The notes below the pieces were generated by a model. The model saw only the letters and a list, made by a program, of their open reading frames with translations, had not been told where the DNA came from and did no database searches. A stretch of 64,000 bases of DNA from Nannocystis exedens (GTDB lineage: Bacteria; Myxococcota_A; Polyangia; Nannocystales; Nannocystaceae): the NCBI RefSeq assembly GCF_002343915.1, contig NZ_NETK01000001.1, positions 6,524,001 through 6,588,000 on the forward strand, given 5' to 3'. Shown piece after piece: positions 7,837-17,407 of this stretch. The stretch's first letter is position 1; every line of letters begins with the position of its first letter. A program made the translations under genes and the position numbers.

Positions 7837-9087
7837 TCATTGGTTGAGGACCGCGAGGATCAGCTCCGGCCCGCCCGGCTCCGCCACCCCCAGCGTGGTC
7901 CCCGAAGGCCACGGCACCAGATCGCCGGGGCGCGCCGCGCCGGCCTCCTCGTGGCTGAGGCCACCCTGGAGCACCAGCACGCGCGCCTCGCTGTGCGGGT
8001 AGCGAGACGGAATGACCGCGCCCGGCGCGACGCGGACGATCAGCCGCCGCGGCCACGCCGCGCGCTGGACCACGGTGACGTCGTTGCCGCCGACGGCGTC
8101 TGGCTCTTCGGACATGCTCTCAGGGACACGGACTTCGGAGCCGGTCTCGAGGGGCAGGATCCGCAGGCCGGCGTCGTCGCGCCAGCCGCGGGGGGCGTCG
8201 ACGCGGGCGAGGATCTCGCGGGCGTCGTGGTGCGGCAGGCGCAGCAAAGCGGCGAGATCGTCGGTGAAGGGGCTGAGGCGCTCGGGGCCGGCGATCGCGG
8301 CGACCAGGCGCGCGCGCGTCTGCGGCAGCAGGGCGGCGGGGAAGGTGTAGAGCGCGAGGCCGTGGACGTTGTCGCGCTGGGCCGCGACCTCGCTGGCCTG
8401 CAGCTCGCCGATCGCCTCGCCGCGCTCGAAGCGGGCCCGGTCCTCGGGCGACAGCTCGTCGAGCAGGTAGGCGGCGGCGAGGCGGTCGTGCGGGCGCGGG
8501 ACGTAGGTGTTCGGGGTGGTGCCGGCCAGCGCCGCCGACAGCCGGCGCAGACCGTCGGCGACCTGGGCGCGCACGACCTCGGGCGAGGTGCGGGCGCGGT
8601 CGGCGATCTCGCCGGCGCCGAGGCCCTCGAAGTAGGCGAGCTGCAGGGCGCTGCGCGGCTCGTCGTCGAGGTCGAGCATCGCCGTCTGCACGGCCTGGCG
8701 CAGCGGGCCGACGTCGGCCGCCTCGGTCTTGTCGTCGAGGGTGGTGATCTGGGTGTCGTGGACGGCCGCCATGCGGGCGGCGCGGTGCTCGGGCAGGGCG
8801 CGCAGCGCCGCCGTGCGGGCGCCGATGGTCCACCACACGCGCACGCTCGACTGGCGCGGGTCGAACTGCTTGGCGCCGCGCCAGGCGTCGAGGAGGACGC
8901 CGTAGACCGCGCTCTCGGCGGCCACGCGGTCGCCGAGGATCCGCAGGGTCGCGCCGAGCAGGGCCGGGGCGTAGCTCTCGCACAGCTCGATGAAGGCGAC
9001 GGCGTCGCCGCGAGCGGCGGCGGCCATTCGCTGCGCGGCCCCGACGTCTCCGGGCACCGCGAAGTTGATCGGGGGGGCGCCTTGCAT
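7837..9087 (-). CDS. ECF sigma factor fused to a ChrR-like anti-sigma/cupin module
   Basis: A 416-residue fusion. Residues about 20-90 look like sigma region 2 ('ESYAPALLGATLRILGDRVA', then 'LLDAWRGAKQFDPRQSSVRV'), and about 130-185 like region 4 ('LDDEPRSALQLAYFEGLGAG', 'EIADRARTSPEVVRAQVADG'). The next part resembles a ChrR-type anti-sigma helix bundle ('LAAAYLLDELSPEDRARFER') and the end a cupin ('GWRDDAGLRILPL', 'APGAVIPSRYPHSEARVLVL', 'PWPSGTTLGVAEPGGPEL'). In ChrR the anti-sigma domain and cupin are separate from the sigma factor and bind zinc. Here the Cys pair is absent, and the cupin HxH..E site reads 'SRYPHSEA', so metal binding is probably lost. Sensing may be altered or degenerate. 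Bases 8110-8128 are a repeat copy. Confidence 0.8.
   Translation of the reverse strand: MQGAPPINFAVPGDVGAAQRMAAAARGDAVAFIELCESYAPALLGATLRILGDRVAAESAVYGVLLDAWRGAKQFDPRQSSVRVWWTIGARTAALRALPEHRAARMAAVHDTQITTLDDKTEAADVGPLRQAVQTAMLDLDDEPRSALQLAYFEGLGAGEIADRARTSPEVVRAQVADGLRRLSAALAGTTPNTYVPRPHDRLAAAYLLDELSPEDRARFERGEAIGELQASEVAAQRDNVHGLALYTFPAALLPQTRARLVAAIAGPERLSPFTDDLAALLRLPHHDAREILARVDAPRGWRDDAGLRILPLETGSEVRVPESMSEEPDAVGGNDVTVVQRAAWPRRLIVRVAPGAVIPSRYPHSEARVLVLQGGLSHEEAGAARPGDLVPWPSGTTLGVAEPGGPELILAVLNQ
8110..8128. repeat. dispersed palindromic repeat inside a coding sequence
   Basis: GGACATGCTC TCA GGGACAC lies in the sigma/cupin gene just before the cupin domain and encodes 'VPESMSEEP' on the gene's strand. 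It is a weakly symmetric copy that sits in a domain linker. Confidence 0.45.
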
Positions 9088-9140
9088 GCGTTCATGAGGG
9101 TTTCGCGGCCGGGTTCGCTTGTCAAGCGCGCGGCCGCGGG

Positions 9141-9160
9141 GATGTCTCTTGGGGCATGTC
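9141..9160. repeat. dispersed palindromic repeat, intergenic
   Basis: GATGTCTC TT GGGGCATGTC lies between the divergent sigma-fusion gene (start 9087) and the Hsp15 gene. It is an imperfect copy; no promoter could be placed with confidence around it. Confidence 0.4.
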
Positions 9161-9308
9161 GTCGCGGCCGGGACGTACGCTCCGGCTCGCTGTCGCCGCC
9201 GTCGCCGGGGCGCGTCGAGCGACGATCGCGCAAGGCCGGGCGAGCGCGCGCGAGGCGTCGCCGGCGCTGGCGAACGCGTCGCGGCCCGGGCATGCTGAGA
9301 GCCCCTGG

Positions 9309-9752
9309 ATGCACGCCGACGACGACGACGATGACGAGGCCGAGGCCGAGGCCGGTCCGACCACCGCCGGCCCTGCCGGTGACCCCGCTCTGCAATCGGT
9401 GCGCCTCGACAAGTGGTTGTGGGCCGCCCGCTGCTTCAAGACCCGCGGGCTGGCGAGCGAGGCGTGCGCGGCCGGTCACGTGAAGGTCGGCGGCGTCACG
9501 GCGAAGGCCGCCCGGTCGCTCAAACGCGGCGAGGAGGTCACGATCAAGACGGGCGACGGGCTGCGGATCCTGGAGGTGCTGGGGCTCAGCGAGCGCCGCG
9601 GCCCGGCCGCCGTGGCCCGCACGCTCTACAACGATCGGTCGCCGCCGCGCCCGCCCTCCACGGAGGTGCCGGGGATGGTCACGCGCGATCGCGGCCTCGG
9701 CCGGCCGACCAAGCAAGAGCGCCGTGACATCCGCCGCCTCCGCGGCTACTGA
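9309..9752 (+). CDS. hslR: S4-domain RNA-binding protein, Hsp15/HslR type
   Basis: A 147-residue protein. After an acidic N-terminal run of Asp and Glu, the S4 fold is clear: 'SVRLDKWLWAARCFKTRGLA', 'ACAAGHVKVGGVTAKAARSL', 'KRGEEVTIKTGDGLRILEVL'. This is the Hsp15 arrangement; Hsp15 binds free 50S subunits that carry peptidyl-tRNA and helps recycle stalled ribosomes. The basic C-terminal tail ('RGLGRPTKQERRDIRRLRGY') is typical of the family. The frame is open back to 9156, but the upstream part is low-complexity and not family-like, so the ATG at 9309 is preferred. Neighbouring genes give no clue about regulation. Confidence 0.85.
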   Translation: MHADDDDDDEAEAEAGPTTAGPAGDPALQSVRLDKWLWAARCFKTRGLASEACAAGHVKVGGVTAKAARSLKRGEEVTIKTGDGLRILEVLGLSERRGPAAVARTLYNDRSPPRPPSTEVPGMVTRDRGLGRPTKQERRDIRRLRGY

Positions 9753-10633
9753 CCGCGCGGCTCGATCCGCCGCCGGTGCAAAAGCGCAGGATGGCGACAC
9801 CGGCGCCGGCGACGGCGGGCGGTGAGAGAAAAGTCGTGACGTCACGCAGAGCGAGCGCGGCCGTCAGCACATGGGTGAGGTTGGCGTCGGGCGCTCGGCG
9901 GGACTGCGAGGTCAGGTCGGCCGCGGACTTTCGGTGCGAAGACCGCGAGCGAGTCGAAGCTCGCGCGCGCGGAGCGACCCGCTCGAGCGTGGGTCGTGAG
10001 AGGAGGGGCGAGTGAGGGCGCCGGCGCTCGAGCGGCCAGGTCGTGAGAGGAAGGCGAGTGATAATTCTGGAGCCCGGGCGCGGGGCAGGTCGTGCGTGAG
10101 CGTGAGGAAGGCGAGCGCTCGAGCGCGGACCCGTCGTGCGTGAGGTCGAGTTCTGGAGCCCGGGCGCGGGGCAGGTCGTGCGTGAGCGTGAGGAAGGCGA
10201 GCGCTCGAGCGCGGACCCGTCGTGCGTGAAGTCGGGTTCTGGAGCTCGAGGGTGGGGCAGGTTGCACGTGAGGAGGCGAGTGAGCGCCGTGGGCTCGAGC
10301 ACGGGCCAGGTCGTGGGGTGAGGGAGGCGAGTGAGGGTCCAGGAGATGAAGCGCGAGCCGGCGGTGGAGCGAGGACGGTGCGAACCGGGGATGTGCGAGA
10401 TGCGAGAGGTGGAGCGCGGGCCGGGCCTTGGAGTGAGGATGGCCGGTGAGAGCGCGGAGCTCCGGCGCGGATCGTCGGCGTGTGGACGGCGCGGGCGTGA
10501 AGCCGGCGCGTCGTGGTGTTGCGACGCGTCGACCGAGCAGGCGACGGGACGGCGGCGCGAGCCGGTCGACGTCCTCGCGACGAACCCGTGAGACGTCGCC
10601 TCGATCGAGGCCGGCGGAACCTGCGGCGAGCGG
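9753..10633. other. gene-free stretch with tandem and degenerate repeats
   Basis: About 880 bases without a credible gene. The centre (about 9960-10480) is built from variants of 'gcgctcgagcgcgg...ggtcgtg...aggcgag', including the 86-bp tandem array. Open frames on both strands are Arg/Ser/Pro-rich translations of that repeat. Both flanking genes (Hsp15 and the GIDE-like protein) end here, so the gap is convergent. Confidence 0.6.
10065..10270. repeat. 86-bp direct tandem repeat, two full units plus partial
   Basis: Units begin at 10065, 10151 and 10237 with TTCTGGAGC and repeat exactly every 86 bases. The first two units are nearly identical over their whole length and the third decays after about 20 bases. 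Degenerate versions continue on both sides. Each unit contains the palindrome GCTCGAGC. Confidence 0.85.
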
Positions 10634-11152
10634 CTATGCCGGCGGTGGTTCGAGCGGCCAGAACCGCTGCGCCCGGACGACTGCGAGGTATGGTTCGTCG
10701 CGCAGCGGCGATGTCAGGCGTGCCCCGAGCCGCCGGCCGATCACGCACACGCGGTCGCCGGGGCGCACCAGCGCCCGCTCGGTGCGGAGGCCGACGCCGT
10801 GGCGCGTGAGCAGGTCGCGGTGGAAGGCGTCGAGGTCGGTGCCGTGGTCGACGCAGACGAGGACGCGGTGCGGGCCCTCGGCCACGAGGAAGTCGATGGC
10901 CTGCTGGCGCGCGACGTGGAAGGTCCGCGAGATGACGCTGAGAGCGCCGGCGACGCCGACGACGCTGTGCGGCGGCGCGGCGCGGTAGTCGACGGCGACC
11001 GCGAGCTCGCCGCTGACGGGATCGTGGATCGCCTCGAGCGGCTCGACGCTGCCGGCGAAGGTGACGAGCTCGTCACGCCCGGCCCCGAGGATGTCGGACA
11101 GTCGTTCGAGGCGACGCGGGCGCGGGGGCCAGAGGTGCTGCCACAAGCTCAC
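10634..11152 (-). CDS. uncharacterised protein, weakly GIDE-domain-like
   Basis: A 172-residue protein starting at a GTG at 11152 ('SLWQHLWPPRPRRLERLSDI'). The order 'TFAGSVEPLEAIHDPVSGEL', 'AVAVDYRA', 'FLVAEGPHRVLVCVDHG' and 'ERALVRPGDRVCVIGRRLGA' resembles GIDE-type modules, which read as a beta-rich domain where a processed substrate segment precedes a 'D.tG.....v' strand and 'G..v.v.G'. The match is weak and no catalytic residue can be named. There is no signal peptide. The longer frame to 11425 is antisense to the next gene and is not used. Function unknown. Confidence 0.55.
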   Translation of the reverse strand: MSLWQHLWPPRPRRLERLSDILGAGRDELVTFAGSVEPLEAIHDPVSGELAVAVDYRAAPPHSVVGVAGALSVISRTFHVARQQAIDFLVAEGPHRVLVCVDHGTDLDAFHRDLLTRHGVGLRTERALVRPGDRVCVIGRRLGARLTSPLRDEPYLAVVRAQRFWPLEPPPA

Positions 11153-11342
11153 GGGTGCGCCGTAGAGTAGCGCGCGTGACCGGGCGGGAGCCGGCCGCGG
11201 ACCGGATTTTCCGCGGCCTCCCGGCCGTGGCAGACGCCGCCGCGGACAGCGTACGGAAGAAATTCCGGGGGGGTCGCGGCGGCGAGGTGCTATGCTCCGC
11301 CCGCCCGATTGGCGGGGCTCTTGAACTAAAGGAGATCGGACG

Positions 11343-12704
11343 ATGAAGCGGTTCGCCAGCGAAGGCCGCGATCGGAGAGGGCGACTCTCCGGGCCCGGAT
11401 GGACGTGGATGTTCGTGCTCGGCACGTCGGCGCTGCAGACGGCGTGCAGCGACGACGACGCCGCGGGAGGCGGGAGCTACGTCGGCTCGGCGACGCAGAC
11501 CACCGAGCCGCCGGCGACGACGACCGAGGTCGACCCGACGACCTCGTCGACCGACTCGACGGCGCCGACCGGCACCGCGACCACCGACGAGCCGACCACG
11601 ACGACCTCGACCACCGACGAGCCGCCGCCGGCGCTGATGGTCGACTGCGGGATGCTGCCGAAGGGCGCGCAGGGGGCCGAGTACGAGCACCAGCCGACCG
11701 CGTCGGGCGGCGTGCCGAAGTACGCCTGGTCAGCCACCGGCCTGCCGGACGGCCTCACGATCAACCCCAACAGCGGCGAGATCTCCGGCATCCCCACCAC
11801 CCCGGGCGAGTACACCGTCGAGCTCACCGTCACCGACCTCGAGGACAACGTGGCGATGGCGAGCTGTCCGGCGCTGACCGTCGGCGACCAGCTCAAGGTC
11901 GACTACGACGCGCTCGCGGCCGACGGCCCGTGCGTGGCCGCCGGCGGGGACAAGACGATCCTCGACTACATCACCGGCGGCGACGGCTCGCCGATCACCT
12001 GCAGCACGCCGGCCGGCACGGGCGACGGCAAGGTGCCGATGGGCCTCGGCGTCGACGGGCAGAGCTGCGCGATCACCGGGACGATCGGCGAATCGCGCTA
12101 CGGCAATTGGGCCTGGATCGTCGCCGCCGAGCAGTCGGGCGTGAAGGTGTACGCGCCGTACTGCGCCCAGCAGGCTCAGCAGGCGCCGAAGGCCTACGCG
12201 ATCGTCGGCAACCACAGCGGGCAGATGGACAACGCGCTCGAGCCGATGGTGGTCGACTTCGACCCCGACCAGCCGCTGCGCCTCGACGGCGACGCCGACC
12301 CGCGCTTCGAGGTGAAGAAGGGCACCTGCGGCGATTCGTGCTTCTTCGGCTTCCTCTACCGTGTGTCGATGTCGCCGTTCGGCACCGGCGCGTGCAAGGA
12401 CGACAAGGACGGCTGCTTCGGGCTGTGCCCGCTGGTCGCCGACGCCAACGAGCCCGACGGCGACAAGGCGATTCAGTGCTCGCTCCTGCCCCTGATGGGC
12501 ACGCCGAAGACCGGTTTTGCGCACGAAATGTGGGCGAAAGGGGATGTTCCCCCGGAGGAGTTCAAGACGCGCCCGTTCGTGGTCCAGTGGAGCATCGACT
12601 ACTGCCTGTCGAACGCGGCCCCGGATTGTCAGGGCAAGGACGCGATCCTGGCCAACGGTGACAACTCGAGCTTCGAGTTCCCCGTGATCTTCCGGCCTCA
12701 GTGA
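11343..12704 (+). CDS. secreted lipoprotein with Thr-rich linker and putative Ig (He_PIG) domain
   Basis: A 453-residue protein with an excellent ribosome site (AAAGGAGA, six to eight bases before the ATG). A long basic N-region leads to a hydrophobic segment ending 'SALQTACSDDD', a possible lipobox. Residues about 45-95 are a Thr/Ser/Glu/Pro linker, common in exported proteins of this DNA. Next comes a cadherin-like He_PIG domain: 'YAWSATGLPDGLTINPNSGE', 'ISGIPTTPGEYTVELTVTD'. The rest has paired Cys ('CGDSCFFGFLYRV', 'DGCFGLCPLVAD') and no recognised family. It lies just upstream of a membrane Ser/Thr kinase on the same strand. Cell-surface role likely; ligand unknown. Confidence 0.75.
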   Translation: MKRFASEGRDRRGRLSGPGWTWMFVLGTSALQTACSDDDAAGGGSYVGSATQTTEPPATTTEVDPTTSSTDSTAPTGTATTDEPTTTTSTTDEPPPALMVDCGMLPKGAQGAEYEHQPTASGGVPKYAWSATGLPDGLTINPNSGEISGIPTTPGEYTVELTVTDLEDNVAMASCPALTVGDQLKVDYDALAADGPCVAAGGDKTILDYITGGDGSPITCSTPAGTGDGKVPMGLGVDGQSCAITGTIGESRYGNWAWIVAAEQSGVKVYAPYCAQQAQQAPKAYAIVGNHSGQMDNALEPMVVDFDPDQPLRLDGDADPRFEVKKGTCGDSCFFGFLYRVSMSPFGTGACKDDKDGCFGLCPLVADANEPDGDKAIQCSLLPLMGTPKTGFAHEMWAKGDVPPEEFKTRPFVVQWSIDYCLSNAAPDCQGKDAILANGDNSSFEFPVIFRPQ

Positions 12705-12730
12705 GGCATCATGGGGCGCAAGCCCGCCCG

Positions 12731-14206
<1,476 letters not shown>

Positions 14207-14223
14207 TTGCGAGGCTTCGCCGC

Positions 14224-14252
14224 TTGACGCGGCCCGGGTCGCATTGTATAGA
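14224..14252 (+). promoter_or_regulatory. sigma-70-type promoter with long leader to the RtcB operon
   Basis: TTGACG (14224-14229) is followed by exactly 17 bases and TATAGA (14247-14252), a near-consensus promoter and the best one seen in this window. Transcription would start near 14259, about 550 nt before the first operon gene at 14811. The kinase gene ends only 18 bases upstream of the -35 box. Confidence 0.65.
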
Positions 14253-14810
14253 GTGCGCATCGCCTCTCACCAGGCGGTTCGGTCATGTCTCGCCACTGAG
14301 CCACATCCGCTCGAACGCAGGCCCGCTCGCCGCGTCCGTTCGCCTTCGCCGATGTCCACATTCGGACACCCGGCTGAAGGGTCTCCCCGCCGTCTCCGGT
14401 GTGGTGTCGTCTTCGTGACGACGGCCCCGCCGCTCGCGCCGTCCGTGTGACGGCGCGCTGACGGCCGCGAGGCGCAGGACGCCGCTCTCGGGGCCCAGGA
14501 GGCCGTTTGGGGCCGTTCCTGGGCGCCCGTGAGCGCCGGCAGCGAGGGCCCGCGCGGCGCGGGTCGGGTCGCGACGTCTTCGCGCGTCGCGGCCCCGCCC
14601 GCGCCCGCGGGCCGGCCTGACGCGGCGGCGGAGGCCTCGCATCGTGCATTCGCCGGTGGCGGCGAATGGGGGCAGCGTCGCCGCGGCTGCCCCGGGCATT
14701 GCCATTGTGTCGAGATACCTGCCATGGGCAATTCGAACTGCTGTGATTCCTGGGAGACCCACTCCATCGCCCCGACGGGCGGAGAGGCGAGGTGTTGATT
14801 GCGTTGGGAC
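14253..14810 (+). other. long 5' leader or non-coding RNA region with hairpins
   Basis: About 550 bases follow the promoter without a credible coding frame. Two strong hairpins are visible: GCGCCGTC/GACGGCGC (14436-14443 with 14449-14456, loop of 5) and CATTCGCCG/CGGCGAATG (14647-14655 with 14660-14668, loop of 4). Neither is followed by a T run. The region could be a structured leader or a small RNA; RNA-repair operons in other bacteria often carry Y-RNA- or tRNA-like transcripts, which is only an analogy here. Confidence 0.4.
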
Positions 14811-15524
14811 ATGTATGAAGTGATCATCGAGCGGCCGCGCACCGGCGGCGGGTGGGGCGGCAAGGGCCGGCGGGCGGAGATGCGCCGCCGCGCCGACCCG
14901 GAGACCGCGCCGTACGCCGAGCCGATCAGCCGCGGCCGCGGCTCGAAGCACCTGAACGAGAACCTGGCGCCGCTGCGCCGCTTCCTCCTGAGCCGGGTCG
15001 GCCGCCCGTGGGACGCGGTCCACGCGGAGATCGCCGCGACCCTGCGGGTGACGAGCGCGGTGCAGAAGCACGTCCTCGACCACCTGCGCGACATGGTCTA
15101 CACCCACGTCATGAAGGCCGGCGACCGCCTGTACGAGCGCGGCTCGTGGGGCGTGCGGGAGATCGACGGCCGCCGCTGGGCGCCGGTGTACGTGTGCCCG
15201 GAGACCGGGCTGCTGAAGAAGGTGCCGCGCCGGCCGGCGCGCTACAAGCCGCCCGTCGCGCGCGACGTGGTGCCGATCGACAGCGGGGCCCAGTACCGCA
15301 AGATCGGCGGGCAGTGGTACCGGATCACGCTGGCGCCGATCCCGGCCGACCCGAGCTGGCTCGAGCAGCACGACGTGCTGCTCGGTCCCCTGCGCAGCCT
15401 GGGGACGACCTGGCAGATGGCGTCGCTGCTGCGCGAGCACTACGGCCGGACCGACCGCTACGCGACCGAGAAGCGGCAGATCGGCAAGAAAGAGCTGCGG
15501 CGCCTGCCGCCGGAGGTGGGGTGA
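14811..15524 (+). CDS. uncharacterised protein, first gene of the RtcB-PrfH operon
   Basis: A 237-residue basic protein of no recognised family. It opens 'MYEVIIERPRTGGGWGGKGR' and has 'KHLNENLAPLRRFLLSRVGR', then 'PWDAVHAEIAATLRVTSAVQ', 'KHVLDHLRDMVYTHVMKAGD'. Many Arg, Trp and Tyr residues and 'AQYRKIGGQWYRITLAPIP' suggest a nucleic-acid- or ribosome-binding role, but no motif proves it. There is no signal peptide. Its stop overlaps the start of rtcB by one base (TGATG), so it is co-translated with the RNA ligase and probably works in the same repair pathway. A TTG four codons upstream is possible, but the ATG is chosen. Confidence 0.75.
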   Translation: MYEVIIERPRTGGGWGGKGRRAEMRRRADPETAPYAEPISRGRGSKHLNENLAPLRRFLLSRVGRPWDAVHAEIAATLRVTSAVQKHVLDHLRDMVYTHVMKAGDRLYERGSWGVREIDGRRWAPVYVCPETGLLKKVPRRPARYKPPVARDVVPIDSGAQYRKIGGQWYRITLAPIPADPSWLEQHDVLLGPLRSLGTTWQMASLLREHYGRTDRYATEKRQIGKKELRRLPPEVG

Positions 15525-16708
15525 TGGGAGCGAGCGACAGAGACGCGGAGCAGCGGCAGTCCCTGCGAGGAGGTGCGGTGTTGGAAGCGCAAGACAGGGC
15601 GGCGGTGCGGATCGTGGCGTCGCCGAAGACGTGGATCGAGGGCGAGGCGGTGCAGCAGCTCGAGCGGACGGCGACGCTGCCGGGGATGATCGCGGCGGTC
15701 GGGATGCCCGACCTCCACCCGGGCAAGGGCTCGCCGATCGGGGCGGCGTTCGTCAGCGAGGGGCGGATCTACCCGCACCTGGTCGGCAACGACATCGGCT
15801 GCGGGATGGCGCTGTGGTCGACCGACCTGCCCCAGCGCAAGCAGAAGCTCGAGCGCTGGGCCGACCGCCTCGGCGACCTCGACGGGCCGTGGGACGGCGA
15901 CGCGCGCGAGTTCCTGGCCGAAAGGACCGTCGCGCCGACCGACCACGACGCGTCGCTCGGGACGATCGGCGGCGGCAACCACTTCGCCGAGCTGCAGCAG
16001 GTCGACACGATCGAGGACCCGGAGGCGTGGGCGTCGCTCGGGATCGCCGGCGGTTCGCTGGTGCTGCTGGTCCACAGCGGCTCGCGCGGGCTCGGCGAGG
16101 CGATCCTGCGCGCGCACGTCGACCGCTTCGCGGCGGCCGGGCTCGACAGCGCCGGCGAGGACGCGCGCGCGTACCTGCGCGCGCACGACGGGGCGGTCGC
16201 GTGGGCGCAGGCGAACCGGGCGCTGATCGCCCGCCGCTTCGCCGAGGCGCTCGGGGCGGCGATCGACCCGGTGCTCGACGTCTGCCACAACGCGGTGGTG
16301 CCGTGCCCGGACGGCGCGCCGCAGCGGTGGCTGCACCGCAAGGGCGCGGCGCCGTCGACGGCGGGGATCGTGGTGATCCCCGGCTCGCGCGGGACGCTGA
16401 GCTACGTGGTGAAGCCCGACCCGAGCCGCGCGGAGGCCGGCTGGTCCCTGGCCCATGGGGCAGGTCGCAAGTGGCGCCGCGGCGACGTCAAGGAGCGCCT
16501 GCAGGGCCGCTACCGCCCCGACGACCTGGTGCGCACGCCGCTCGGCGGGCGGGTGATCTGCGAGGACCGCGAGCTGCTCTACGAGGAGGCGCCGGAGGCC
16601 TACAAAAAGATCGACGCGGTCGTCGGCGACCTGGTCGCGGCCGGCCTCTGCACCGTGGTGGCGACGCTACGGCCGGTGCTGACCTACAAGACCCGGAGTC
16701 GACGATGA
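15524..16708 (+). CDS. rtcB: RNA-splicing ligase RtcB
   Basis: A 394-residue GTP- and manganese-dependent RNA ligase that joins 2',3'-cyclic phosphate or 3'-phosphate ends to 5'-OH ends. The metal and guanylylation residues can be followed: 'GMPDLHPGKGSPIGAAF', 'GNDIGCGMALW' (Cys ligand), 'IGGGNHFAELQ' (Asn/His), 'LVHSGSRGLG', 'VVIPGSRGTLSY' and 'LAHGAGRKWRR' with the His that carries GMP. The length is slightly under the classic form, as in RtcB proteins paired with PrfH. The start overlaps the upstream stop, and its own stop overlaps the PrfH start (ATGATG), so all three genes are coupled. PrfH-RtcB pairs are known to rescue and then reseal ribosomes cleaved in the decoding centre. Confidence 0.95.
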   Translation: MGASDRDAEQRQSLRGGAVLEAQDRAAVRIVASPKTWIEGEAVQQLERTATLPGMIAAVGMPDLHPGKGSPIGAAFVSEGRIYPHLVGNDIGCGMALWSTDLPQRKQKLERWADRLGDLDGPWDGDAREFLAERTVAPTDHDASLGTIGGGNHFAELQQVDTIEDPEAWASLGIAGGSLVLLVHSGSRGLGEAILRAHVDRFAAAGLDSAGEDARAYLRAHDGAVAWAQANRALIARRFAEALGAAIDPVLDVCHNAVVPCPDGAPQRWLHRKGAAPSTAGIVVIPGSRGTLSYVVKPDPSRAEAGWSLAHGAGRKWRRGDVKERLQGRYRPDDLVRTPLGGRVICEDRELLYEEAPEAYKKIDAVVGDLVAAGLCTVVATLRPVLTYKTRSRR

Positions 16709-17352
16709 TGGCGTGGGTGCTGATCTCCGGCGGCCACGGGCCGCCGGAGCTGGCGTGGGTGGTCCACCGCCTCGGGCCGGCGTTCGCGGCGGCGGCCGCA
16801 GCGGCGGGCCTCCGCTGCCACGAGCTGCTGCGCGCGCCGGGGCCGGCGGCGGAGACGGCGTGGTCGCTCGTGTATGAACTCGAGGACATGTCCGGTGGGG
16901 AAGCCATGGCGGCGCTGCTGTCGCAGTGGGAGGGGACGGCGCAGTGGATCGGTCGCAGCCCGCTGCGGCCGACGCACCGCCGGCGCAACTGGTTCGTCAA
17001 GCTGACCCGCCTGCCGGTCGAGGCCGAGGCGAGCACGGCGCTGCGCGAGGCGGACCTCGAGGAGTCGGCGGTCCGCAGCGGCGGGTCCGGCGGCCAGAAC
17101 GTCAACAAGCGCAGCACGGCGGTCCGCCTGCGCCACAAGCCGACCGGCCTCGAGGTGGTGGCCCGCGAGGAGCGCTCGCAGGCGCAGAACCGCAGGATCG
17201 CCCGCGAGCGGCTGGCCGCCCTGCTGCTGGCCGGGGCGGCCGCCCGGCGCAGCGAGGCCGAGCGGGCCCGCTGGGACGAGCACAACGCGATCGAGCGCGG
17301 CAACGCCAGGCAGGTGTTCCGCGGCCCGGAGTTTGAACAAGTGCAGGCGTGA
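16705..17352 (+). CDS. prfH: peptide chain release factor homologue PrfH (RF-H)
   Basis: A 215-residue class I release-factor homologue without the codon-recognition domain. The catalytic GGQ is at residues 129-131 in 'RSGGSGGQNVNKRSTAVRLR', followed by the family's 'KPTGLEVVAREERSQAQNRR' and a basic helical tail. The N-terminal 'MMAWVLISGGHGPPELAWVV' is the typical PrfH opening. PrfH recognises ribosomes whose 16S rRNA is cut in the decoding centre and releases the peptide so that RtcB can reseal the break. It overlaps the end of rtcB by four bases. Bases 16886-16900 resemble a half copy of the dispersed repeat ('EDMSGGE'). Confidence 0.93.
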   Translation: MMAWVLISGGHGPPELAWVVHRLGPAFAAAAAAAGLRCHELLRAPGPAAETAWSLVYELEDMSGGEAMAALLSQWEGTAQWIGRSPLRPTHRRRNWFVKLTRLPVEAEASTALREADLEESAVRSGGSGGQNVNKRSTAVRLRHKPTGLEVVAREERSQAQNRRIARERLAALLLAGAAARRSEAERARWDEHNAIERGNARQVFRGPEFEQVQA

Positions 17353-17407
17353 AGCCGCGCCGGGGGACCGCGACGACCTGGCCGGCCTCCGCGTCGGCGA
17401 CGGCTCC

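Noticed and set aside
9842..10748. Several overlapping frames in the 86-bp repeat tract
   Set aside because: Translations are repeats of Arg/Ser/Pro low-complexity; frames on both strands are equally open, as expected for repeats.
14700..14760. tRNA-like T-loop (TTCGAAC) in the RtcB leader
   Set aside because: The flanking bases do not form a T stem and no anticodon or acceptor arm could be drawn.
14529..14798. Small plus-strand frame ending 'CPGHCHCVEIPAMGNSNCCD'
   Set aside because: Cys-rich end looked like a leader peptide, but there is no ribosome site and the first half is low-complexity.
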